Source of the DNA: Thalassotalea sp. Sam97
GTDB taxonomy: Bacteria; Pseudomonadota; Gammaproteobacteria; Enterobacterales; Alteromonadaceae
DNA: 64,000 nt
Reading direction: 5' to 3'
Assembly: GCF_041379765.1 (NCBI RefSeq)
Contig: NZ_CP166919.1
Coordinates: 868,001-932,000, forward strand
Under the pieces are notes generated by a model, which saw only the letters and a list, made by a program, of their open reading frames with translations, did not search any database and was not told where the DNA came from. The position numbers and the translations under genes were made by a program. Positions within the stretch are counted from its first letter, which is position 1, and every line of letters begins with the position of its first letter. Shown here piece after piece: positions 57,162 through 64,000 of the stretch.

Positions 57162-57406
57162 GTTTAACTTCCTCTCTCGCTGTCCCCATGTTCAAAAAAT
57201 ACGCATTATTATGTGGTTTTATTTGAACGATTTTTTGCGCCTACAAGTATGGTTATCATTATTATGTTATACGGCGCTAATTCTAGTTATGTAATACGTT
57301 CAAGTATTCGTCAAGCTTTGTTTGAAAAATAACCAGAAATATTGATCCATTCGATATTTAAGACAAAAAATAATGCGAATAAACCGAGAGAGGCAAGTAA
57401 TTCATA

Positions 57407-57688
57407 TTAGCTTTTGCGTAAGCGAACCACTTTCATATATTCAAATTCAAGACCAGCAACCGCCTCAACATCGCGATAATAACTTAGGTTAACGCGACAG
57501 CCAGTTAACGACTGATAGGGCTGTTTGCGCTTGTATTTAAATGGTGTGCTGATGTTTTCTAGCATTAAAGTATTTACAAACCATTCGCCGTCTTCACGCT
57601 GTACATGGCTTACGACTTTCATATTATTGCTTTGATTAAGCTGCTGGTGACGATTAAGTAAATTTTTTTGTATTTTATTAAGAGTCAT
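57407..57688 (-). CDS. Conserved hypothetical protein, 93 residues
   Basis: A small basic protein (93 residues) with no signal peptide or TM. Its centre and C-terminus (TPFKYKRKQPYQSLTGCRVNL, YYRDVEAVAGLEFEYMKVVRLRK) look like a compact beta-rich domain with well-formed coding sequence. I do not recognise a named family. It stands between the Yip1 and aldehyde dehydrogenase genes on the same strand, too far from either to imply an operon. Confidence 0.6.
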   Translation of the reverse strand: MTLNKIQKNLLNRHQQLNQSNNMKVVSHVQREDGEWFVNTLMLENISTPFKYKRKQPYQSLTGCRVNLSYYRDVEAVAGLEFEYMKVVRLRKS

Positions 57689-57852
57689 GTCGTGTCACTT
57701 TGATTGAAAATTGCTTATCGGTTGATATCAACCGAGTTATGGTTATTCAGGGCGGTCGCTATCGATTTGTTAAGGGGGATGTAACACGCTGCAGCGTCAC
57801 TCATTTATGTTACCTGCAGCACGTGTTATGTTGGTACGATGAACTTTAGCCA

Positions 57853-59220
57853 TTAACGAATTTTACGTAGCAACGACAATTTAAAGTCGCTATAGGGGGC
57901 AAACCTTAGTGGCAAGTCTTTTAAAAATGGCCGCTTTAATACGGCCTTCATATGGCTAAAGTTTGTAAAACCGCTATAGCCACTATATTGGCCCATGCCA
58001 CTAGACCCAGTACCACCAAATGGTAAATCAGGGACCGCGTTGAACATCATCACATCATTGATGCATTGGCTACCTGCGGCAATAGTGTTTATCCAATCTT
58101 GTTGCTGCTCTGAGTCCTTAGTAAATAAATACGCTGCCAATGGTTTATCATTGGATAAAACATAACGCTTGGCTTGCTGATAGTCATCAACAACAATAAT
58201 AGGTAATAGTGGACCAAAGATTTCTTCAGTCATGATTTTCGAGTCAAGCTTTGATTCGACGATAATGGTTGGTTCAATGTACTTATCATTTAGATCGATT
58301 CGACCGCCATGGGCAATGTTTTGTTTCTCTAGGTAACTTGCAATACGCTCAGTATGACGATGATTAACAATGCGGCCATAACTATCACTTTGTTGTGGGT
58401 CGTCACCAAACATAGTATGTATTTGCTGTTTTAGTTGCTCAAGCAACGGTTCAAGCAGTTCTTTTTCAACCATTATGTAATCGGGCGCGATACAGGTTTG
58501 TCCTGCATTCATCCATTTGCCCCAAGCAATGCGCTCTGCAGTAATCGTTAAATCGGCAGAAGTGTCAATGTATACCGGACTTTTTCCACCAAGCTCTAAG
58601 GTAACGGGGGTTAAGTGCTTAGCGGCAGCAGCCATAACGATACGTGCTACCGTTCCGTTACCAGTATACATAATGTGATCCCAAGCTAGCGTTAATAGTT
58701 CGGTCGTTTCATTGACAGCCCCCTCAACGACGGCAAAGGCATTATTGTCTAAGTACTTGGGAACTAACTGTGCGATCAGGGCAGAGACATTGGGGGCCAG
58801 CTCAGATGGTTTGAGTAAGGCGCAATTGCCGGCCGCAATAACGGCAACAAGTGGCGCAAAAATCAATTGAAAGGGGTAATTCCATGCACCGATGATAAGC
58901 ACGCTGCCAAGTGGTTCAGGTTGGATAAAAGACCGACCAGGTTGAGCGACGATAGGGGTTGAGACCTTACTAGGCTTCATCCAAGACTTCAGATGCTTTA
59001 GTACGTGATCAACATCTTTGCTGACGTATGATATTTCGGTTAACCATGCTTCTTGAACTGGTTTATGTAAGTCGTTTTTTAATGCATGAATAATGGCAGA
59101 TTCATTATCCGCAATTAATTTTTTAATCTGCAGCAGTTGTTGCTTACGCCATTGGTAGTCGCGAGTAATGTTTTGATTAAAATATTGTGTTTGTTGTTTT
59201 TGTATCGATAGGTATGACAA
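57853..59220 (-). CDS. Class 3-type aldehyde dehydrogenase (coniferyl aldehyde dehydrogenase-like)
   Basis: A 455-residue NAD(P)-dependent enzyme. Catalytic residues are Cys243 (NAGQTCIAPDY), Glu209 (LELGGKSP) and Asn114 (GAWNYPF). The short length and NYPF motif place it with ALDH3-type enzymes for fatty, aromatic or coniferyl aldehydes. The C-terminal hydrophobic anchor of ALDH3A2 is absent. The start is a TTG at 59220 with AGGAG nine bases upstream, and no ATG nearby would keep the conserved N-terminus. It stands alone. Confidence 0.9.
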   Translation of the reverse strand: MSYLSIQKQQTQYFNQNITRDYQWRKQQLLQIKKLIADNESAIIHALKNDLHKPVQEAWLTEISYVSKDVDHVLKHLKSWMKPSKVSTPIVAQPGRSFIQPEPLGSVLIIGAWNYPFQLIFAPLVAVIAAGNCALLKPSELAPNVSALIAQLVPKYLDNNAFAVVEGAVNETTELLTLAWDHIMYTGNGTVARIVMAAAAKHLTPVTLELGGKSPVYIDTSADLTITAERIAWGKWMNAGQTCIAPDYIMVEKELLEPLLEQLKQQIHTMFGDDPQQSDSYGRIVNHRHTERIASYLEKQNIAHGGRIDLNDKYIEPTIIVESKLDSKIMTEEIFGPLLPIIVVDDYQQAKRYVLSNDKPLAAYLFTKDSEQQQDWINTIAAGSQCINDVMMFNAVPDLPFGGTGSSGMGQYSGYSGFTNFSHMKAVLKRPFLKDLPLRFAPYSDFKLSLLRKIR

Positions 59221-59316
59221 AACAAGCTTCTCCTATGGGCAGATGGTAATCAGCTAATATCACTACGGTAAGCGTACCTGAACTAATAATAAAGAATATC
59301 TTGTTTAAGGAGGTAA

Positions 59317-59349
59317 ATGAACCACTTAACGGCATTGCTTGGCGATTAA
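59317..59349 (+). CDS. Possible leader peptide (10 codons) upstream of miaE
   Basis: A near-ideal ribosome binding site, AAGGAGG (59307-59313), is followed after three bases by ATG and a ten-codon frame, MNHLTALLGD, ending in TAA. A perfect hairpin begins 25 bp later. The arrangement resembles a translated leader before a regulated gene, but the peptide has no run of a single regulatory amino acid. It is only a candidate; the short spacing between the site and the ATG is a weakness. Confidence 0.3.
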   Translation: MNHLTALLGD

Positions 59350-59374
59350 AGTTGCCAATAACTTTGGTTCCTCA

Positions 59375-59398
59375 TTCACTCAGTGTTAACTGAGTGAA
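59375..59398 (+). promoter_or_regulatory. Perfect hairpin in the miaE leader
   Basis: TTCACTCAGT, loop GTTA, ACTGAGTGAA: a perfect 10-bp stem without a T-run, so it is not a standard terminator. It could be an operator palindrome or an RNA regulatory hairpin, 139 bp before miaE. Confidence 0.45.
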
Positions 59399-59536
59399 GA
59401 TCATTCACGTCATAGCGCAACAAGCATTGCCAGGATATTGTTTGATCTAGGTAAATTTGTTGGCGATTTCCACTCGTTTGTTCACTTGCCTATGATAAAC
59501 TTGCCCCATTAAACTTTATTGCTAGTGATGTTTATC

Positions 59537-60292
59537 ATGTACGATGATTTATTGGCGCCAATTAAGCAATTTTTGCAGTGCGATACGCCAGATGCTTGGA
59601 TCAAAGAAGCGCAAAAACCTCAGAACTTACAAGTGTTGCTAACCGACCATATGGTTTGCGAGTTAAAAGCAGCACAAACGGCCATGTGGTTAATTCGCAA
59701 ATATGCGGTCGATAAAGCCAGTGGCGATGCCTTGTTAGCTTGGTTAAAGCCGTTTGAAGAGTTCATTTACAAGAAAAATGGCAGTCTGGAACAATTAGCT
59801 AAGGCGAATAAATTAACCAAGTCGATTGTACCAAAAGCTAACTCAGCTTATGGCCAAGATCTTATCGATAAAATGGTGTTGCTTATTAAAGAAGAGTTGC
59901 ACCATTTTTATCAAGTGCTGGAGATCATGGAACAACGAGGCATTGCATATCAAAATATTACTGCTGGGCGCTACGCGAAAGGTATGATGCGCCATGTAAA
60001 AACGCATGAGCCAGAAACATTGATTGATAAACTGATTTGTGGTGCATATATTGAAGCCCGGTCATGTGAACGTTTTGCCAAACTTGCGCCGTTTTTAGAT
60101 GATGAACTGAATAAATTTTATGTTAGCTTATTGCGCTCCGAAGCAAGGCATTATCAAGATTATTTAACCTTAGCTGAGCAAATAGCCGGTAAAGATATTA
60201 GTGACCGTGTGGCTTTATTTGGTCAGGTTGAAGCGGAACTTATTAGCACATCAGATAGTGATTTTAAATTCCATAGTGGTGCCCCGGTATAA
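59537..60292 (+). CDS. miaE: tRNA 2-methylthio-N6-isopentenyladenosine-37 hydroxylase MiaE
   Basis: The protein has 251 residues from the ATG at 59537, chosen because MYDDLLAPIKQFLQCDTP aligns with the start of known MiaE; earlier in-frame starts (TTG 59519, ATG 59528) cannot be excluded. It is a ferritin-like di-iron enzyme with ligands Glu42 (CELKAAQTA), Glu120 and His123 (KEELHHF), Glu173 (IEARSCERF), and Glu202 and His205 (SEARHYQDY). It hydroxylates the isopentenyl group of ms2i6A37 in tRNA. miaA and miaB are not in the window. Confidence 0.93.
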   Translation: MYDDLLAPIKQFLQCDTPDAWIKEAQKPQNLQVLLTDHMVCELKAAQTAMWLIRKYAVDKASGDALLAWLKPFEEFIYKKNGSLEQLAKANKLTKSIVPKANSAYGQDLIDKMVLLIKEELHHFYQVLEIMEQRGIAYQNITAGRYAKGMMRHVKTHEPETLIDKLICGAYIEARSCERFAKLAPFLDDELNKFYVSLLRSEARHYQDYLTLAEQIAGKDISDRVALFGQVEAELISTSDSDFKFHSGAPV

Positions 60293-60378
60293 TTTTGCAA
60301 CAATTACCTTGTTGCAGTATTTCTCGTTATGTGGTTTTCTGGTTGTTATTTAAACAAAAATAATAAGCAGAGACCACC

Positions 60379-62274
60379 ATGACAAAAACACCTATCGCGC
60401 TAATTGTTAGCCTATCCTTTGCCGCTTGTGCAGTACAAGCTTCGCCAGCCCATACATTAACCGCTTCGCAATCCGTGCAGGCTGATGCTGTTGTGACATC
60501 GAAACAGCTTTCTGAATCTCAGCGCCTTAACCAATGGTTTGCAGAGAAATATGAACAACAACTGCAGCGTAGCCCGCTGCGCATGACGATGTTGGGGCGC
60601 AAAGACAAATACGATGAAATCGATGATGTTAGTGTTCAAGCTGAAGACGCTGAATTTGCTTGGCTTGAGCAGTCGGTTGCAGAGTTAAAAAGTGGTTTCG
60701 ATTACGATAAGCTCAGTGATGAAGCAAAAATTTCGTACGATATTTGGTTATATCAATATGAGCAACAAAAACAAGGTCGAGCGTTTCGCTACAATGGTTA
60801 TATTTTTACGCAAATGCAAGGTATGCAAGCACTTGCTGCGCAATTCCTGATTAGCTTTCATCGCGTCGACAGTGTTGAAGACATGCAGGCCTATACTAAA
60901 CGTATTAGTGGTATGGCGAATGCGATTTCTTTGTTGCTAGAGCGTGCTCAGTTACATGCCAAAAAAGGTGTACGCCCACCTAAATTTGCTTACCAAGGTG
61001 TTATTCAACAGGCCCGTAATTTGATTACTGGCGCACCGTTTACTGACGGTGAGCCATCGGCACTATATGGCGATGCCCAACGAAAAGTTAATGGCTTACT
61101 CGCAGCGGATAAAGTTGATCAAAATCGCGCCAACGCATTGTTAGCCGAAGCAGAAGGCGCGCTAAAACAAGACTGGTTACCGGCTTACCAAGCATTGGTT
61201 GCTTGGTTTGAAGAAGATATGGCTAATGCTCAAGATAACGCTACCGGTGTAGGCCAACAAGCTAACGGAGCAGACTACTACGATTACCGTTTAGCGGTAA
61301 GTACCACCACAGATTTAACGGCCGAGCAAATTCACCAAATAGGCTTAGAAGAAGTCGCTCGTATTCAAAAAGAAATGCGGGCGATCAAGGATAAGGTCGG
61401 TTTTGAGGGTAGCTTACAAGAATTTTTCGCATTCATTAAAAAAGATGATCAATTCTACTACGAAAATACCGATGACGGGCGTCAAGGCTATATAAGCGAT
61501 ACCGAAACCTACCTTGATTTTATTAATCATCAACTACCTAAATACTTTGGTATTTTACCAAAAGCCGATTTAGTCGTAAAACGGGTTGAGCCGTTTAGAG
61601 AGCAAGATGGGGCGGCGCAACACTACAATGCTGGTACGCCAGATGGCTCGCGTCCAGGGGTTTATTATGCGCATTTATCTGATATGCGCTCAATGCCGAA
61701 AAATGAGATGGAGGCGATTGCTTATCATGAAGGGAACCCAGGCCATCATATGCAAATATCTATTGCTCAAGAGTTAACCTCTGTTCCACAGTTTCGCACC
61801 CAAGCTGGCTTTACTGCCTACATTGAAGGCTGGGGCTTGTATGCAGAGTACTTAGCCAAAGAAATGGGCGCGTATCAGGATCCATATTCAGACTTTGGTC
61901 GCTTAATTACTGAAATATGGCGTGCGGTGCGCTTGGTGGTTGATACTGGTTTACACGCCAAAGGTTGGACTGAGCAACAAGCGATTGACTATTTTAAAGC
62001 GAACTCGCCGGTTGCTGAAGATGCGGTAGTATCAGAGGTAAGACGTTACCTAGTCTGGCCAGGACAAGCAACAGCCTACAAAATAGGGATGCTGAAAATT
62101 CAGCAACTTCGCGCAGATGCCGAACAACAGCTTGGTGACAAGTTTGATATACGAGGCTTTCACGATACTATATTGGGCGGAGGCTCTATGCCACTTGATA
62201 TTCTCGAGCGCCGGGTAAAGCAATGGGTCGCTGAGCAACAATCGGCTGCGCCAGAGTCCATGTCGCTCAATTGA
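60379..62274 (+). CDS. Exported DUF885-family metallopeptidase-like protein
   Basis: A 631-residue protein with a signal peptide (about 1-21, ending VQA-SP). The C-terminal half holds the zinc motif AYHEGNPGHHMQ (His450, Glu451, His456 or His457) and EGWGLYAEYLAKEMG, which together define the DUF885 family of putative metallocarboxypeptidases. ARFRRYLVWPGQATAYKIG-like sequence (VRRYLVWPGQATAYKIG here) is also typical. It is probably a periplasmic or secreted peptidase. A terminator follows. Confidence 0.85.
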   Translation: MTKTPIALIVSLSFAACAVQASPAHTLTASQSVQADAVVTSKQLSESQRLNQWFAEKYEQQLQRSPLRMTMLGRKDKYDEIDDVSVQAEDAEFAWLEQSVAELKSGFDYDKLSDEAKISYDIWLYQYEQQKQGRAFRYNGYIFTQMQGMQALAAQFLISFHRVDSVEDMQAYTKRISGMANAISLLLERAQLHAKKGVRPPKFAYQGVIQQARNLITGAPFTDGEPSALYGDAQRKVNGLLAADKVDQNRANALLAEAEGALKQDWLPAYQALVAWFEEDMANAQDNATGVGQQANGADYYDYRLAVSTTTDLTAEQIHQIGLEEVARIQKEMRAIKDKVGFEGSLQEFFAFIKKDDQFYYENTDDGRQGYISDTETYLDFINHQLPKYFGILPKADLVVKRVEPFREQDGAAQHYNAGTPDGSRPGVYYAHLSDMRSMPKNEMEAIAYHEGNPGHHMQISIAQELTSVPQFRTQAGFTAYIEGWGLYAEYLAKEMGAYQDPYSDFGRLITEIWRAVRLVVDTGLHAKGWTEQQAIDYFKANSPVAEDAVVSEVRRYLVWPGQATAYKIGMLKIQQLRADAEQQLGDKFDIRGFHDTILGGGSMPLDILERRVKQWVAEQQSAAPESMSLN

Positions 62275-62327
62275 TCACAGAGCATTGCACAATACCTAGC
62301 TTGATGAGGGGTATTAAGCAATATAAA

Positions 62328-62359
62328 AAGGGCATAATAGCGAATGTTATTATGCCCTT
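62328..62359. terminator. Bidirectional intrinsic terminator
   Basis: A perfect 12-bp stem AAGGGCATAATA / TATTATGCCCTT with an eight-base loop, followed by ATATTTT on the plus strand and TTTTATAT-like sequence on the minus. It is placed between the convergent DUF885 and lpxH genes. Confidence 0.8.
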
Positions 62360-62413
62360 ATATTTTCTGGTAAGTTTTTTCTGCTACGCCACTGTTGATA
62401 CTAGGATATGAGG

Positions 62414-63145
62414 TTACTCACTGGTATAAGAGCGGTTCAACAATTCAAAGCCGTCAGGTGTTACTTTTAGCCAAGCGCCTTGATCGTACCAATCGCCAAG
62501 CACGATGCGTGTTGCTTGTTGACCATCGACTTCAAATTGATGCACGTTAGGTCGATGCGTATGACCGTGGATCAGTAACTGACAGTTCGCTTGTCTAAGT
62601 TGTTGCTCAACTTCCGATTGAGTAACATCCATAATGTCTTGCGATGTCATTTGCTTAGCACTGGCAGATTTTTTACGGTAGTTTTCTGCCATGTTACGAC
62701 GGGTAGCTAACGGCAATGATTTGACAATGGCTTGCCACCACCATGAGCGAGATTTGTTACGAAATTTTTGATACGCAATATCACGAGTACATAAGGTATC
62801 GCCATGCATAATCAGTGCTTTTTTTCCGTAAAGATCGATAACTTGGGTGTCAGGTAAGAGAGTCATACCCGCTTTCTCAGCGTATTTTTTACCAAGCAAA
62901 AAGTCGCGATTGCCGACAATAAAGAATATCTCTGTACCTTGATTGGTTAGCGTTTTTAATTTATTCGCGATATCCAACACAAACGGGTTATTATCGTCAT
63001 CGCCAATCCAGTACTCAAAAAAGTCACCAAGAATGTAGAGTTTTTCAGCTTTTGGCGCCTCATTATGCAAAAAACTCAGAAAACACTCAGTAATATCTGA
63101 GCGCTCCTGAGTTAGATGTAAATCAGCAATAAAGTAGGTGAGCAA
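62414..63145 (-). CDS. lpxH: UDP-2,3-diacylglucosamine diphosphatase LpxH
   Basis: A 243-residue metallophosphoesterase of lipid A synthesis that converts UDP-2,3-diacylglucosamine to lipid X. The metal ligands Asp8, His10, Asp41, Asn79, His114, His195 and His197 all fall at the E. coli LpxH numbers (IADLHL, LGDFFEYWIG, GNRDF, MHGDT, HGHTHRP). The start is a TTG that directly follows the TAA of ppiB (TAATTG), so translation is probably coupled; numbering of the ligands supports this start. Confidence 0.97.
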   Translation of the reverse strand: MLTYFIADLHLTQERSDITECFLSFLHNEAPKAEKLYILGDFFEYWIGDDDNNPFVLDIANKLKTLTNQGTEIFFIVGNRDFLLGKKYAEKAGMTLLPDTQVIDLYGKKALIMHGDTLCTRDIAYQKFRNKSRSWWWQAIVKSLPLATRRNMAENYRKKSASAKQMTSQDIMDVTQSEVEQQLRQANCQLLIHGHTHRPNVHQFEVDGQQATRIVLGDWYDQGAWLKVTPDGFELLNRSYTSE

Positions 63146-63637
63146 TTACGCTACCTCAACTGACTCAACAATAATGTCTTCTTTTGGTACATCATCGTGG
63201 AAACCGTAACGACCGGTTTCAACTAGGGTCATTTTGTCAACCACTTCCATACCTTCAACAACGTTACCAAATACGCAGTAACCCCAACCTTGTACGGTTT
63301 CATTTTTGAAATCTAGGAAAGTGTTATCAACTAGGTTGATAAAAAATTGTGCACTTGCTGAATGTGGATCTTGAGTGCGTGCCATGGCTAGGCTGCCACG
63401 AACATTGCTTAAACCATTGTTTGCTTCGTTTTCAATGGCTTCACGAGTTGTTTTTTCACCCATGCCAGATTCAAAGCCACCACCTTGAGCCATGAAGCCC
63501 TTGATTACGCGATGAAAAATAGTGCCGTTGTAAAAGCCTTCTTCACAGTATTGTTTGAAGTTAGCAGCAGTTTTTGGTGCGTTATCAAAGTCTAATTCGA
63601 TTTTAATATCGCCCAAATTGGTTTTAAATGTGATCAT
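63146..63637 (-). CDS. ppiB: Cytoplasmic peptidyl-prolyl cis-trans isomerase B (cyclophilin)
   Basis: A 163-residue cyclophilin without signal peptide. [49 protein letters not shown] and [12 protein letters not shown] are the conserved active-site stretches. It speeds proline isomerisation in the cytoplasm. It directly precedes lpxH with no gap, and it diverges from cysS across 326 bp (63638-63963). That gap must hold both promoters; I see no certain boxes in it. Confidence 0.97.
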   Translation of the reverse strand: MITFKTNLGDIKIELDFDNAPKTAANFKQYCEEGFYNGTIFHRVIKGFMAQGGGFESGMGEKTTREAIENEANNGLSNVRGSLAMARTQDPHSASAQFFINLVDNTFLDFKNETVQGWGYCVFGNVVEGMEVVDKMTLVETGRYGFHDDVPKEDIIVESVEVA

Positions 63638-63963
63638 TGATTTTCCTAACTTGGTCTAATCGCAATAATATCAGCGCTAGATTGTAACCATTTCCGCGCG
63701 TCTGTAAAGCGTTAATGGCGTTAATGGCATCGATTAAAGCTTATTAAAACGCCAATTTGACGCATCAAAATCACCTTAGGGATGCCAAAAACATCCTCAG
63801 AATTTACGCAAGCCATTACAAAGAATATGACGATTTTTTGTTTAATACCCAATCAATAGCAAACGGATGCTAAAATCTACGCCTTCTATCTAGTGAATCT
63901 AACTAAGTTACGGTAGAATTGCGACAAATTGCTATTCCCATGTTTTTATAATCGAGAGAAACG

Positions 63964-64000
63964 ATGCTACAGATATACAATACTTTAACCCGTAAAAAGG
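63964..64000 (+). CDS. cysS: Cysteinyl-tRNA synthetase, first codons (cut by window edge)
   Basis: The last 37 bases encode MLQIYNTLTRKK, which matches the N-terminus of CysRS (MLKIFNTLTRQK in E. coli). GAGAGAAA precedes the ATG. The location next to ppiB and lpxH, divergent from them, is the common gammaproteobacterial arrangement and supports the call. Confidence 0.85.
   Translation, partial: MLQIYNTLTRKK

Overview
The window looks like chromosomal DNA from a marine gammaproteobacterium of the order Alteromonadales, most likely Colwelliaceae (Thalassotalea/Colwellia type). I base this on low-to-moderate GC, very close matches to enterobacterial and vibrio housekeeping proteins (DnaK, Lon, ClpPX, FolD, LpxH, YgjP, HdhA, PtsG), small conserved proteins typical of Alteromonadales and vibrios, and two kinds of short non-coding repeat. 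The genus call is an inference; no 16S rRNA is present.

Region 1 (1-9300) is an accessory heavy-metal module. It holds a His/Cys-rich secreted protein, a TolC-type outer-membrane channel, a CusB-type adaptor with an N-terminal heavy-metal-binding motif and two C-terminal CusF-like domains, and a CusA-type RND pump with an extra C-terminal PepSY/TM domain of about 230 residues. A free-standing paralogue of that PepSY domain follows. The cassette is bracketed by two inverted copies of a roughly 270-bp element with terminal inverted repeats. The downstream copy supplies the last codons and the stop of the pump gene. This is the most interesting part of the window.

Region 2 (9300-38400) is mixed chromosome. 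It contains a Deg-type serine protease, a large lipoprotein metallopeptidase with an HELGH motif, and a minus-strand redox group (HdhA-like dehydrogenase, DUF4174 protein, FrnE-type DsbA protein, peroxiredoxin-like protein, old yellow enzyme). It also contains a membrane M28 peptidase, a three-gene glucose PTS operon (EIIA-HPr-EI fusion, EIICB with a second EIIB-like domain, HD hydrolase), an ABC exporter, pirin, GNAT, an M14 peptidase, a sugar-kinase-fold phosphotransferase, an FMN reductase, a MipA-type outer-membrane protein, an alpha/beta hydrolase, an acyl-CoA thioesterase, RlmF and YgjP.

Region 3 (38400-64000) is mainly protein quality control and other housekeeping: an HD-GYP response regulator, dnaK-dnaJ behind a sigma-32-like promoter, a SPOUT methyltransferase, a Sel1 protein, a SYLF lipoprotein and folD. 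Next comes a five-tRNA cluster (Pro-Arg-His-Pro-Pro) with a stringent-type promoter, then tig-clpP-clpX-lon-hupB-ppiD, with a sigma-32-like promoter before lon. The tail has a Yip1 protein, an aldehyde dehydrogenase, miaE, a DUF885 metallopeptidase, lpxH, ppiB and the first codons of cysS. Several genes use TTG or GTG starts (clpP, lpxH, aldehyde dehydrogenase, hupB, FMN reductase, probably the phosphotransferase). No CRISPR array, prophage, transposase or rRNA operon was seen.
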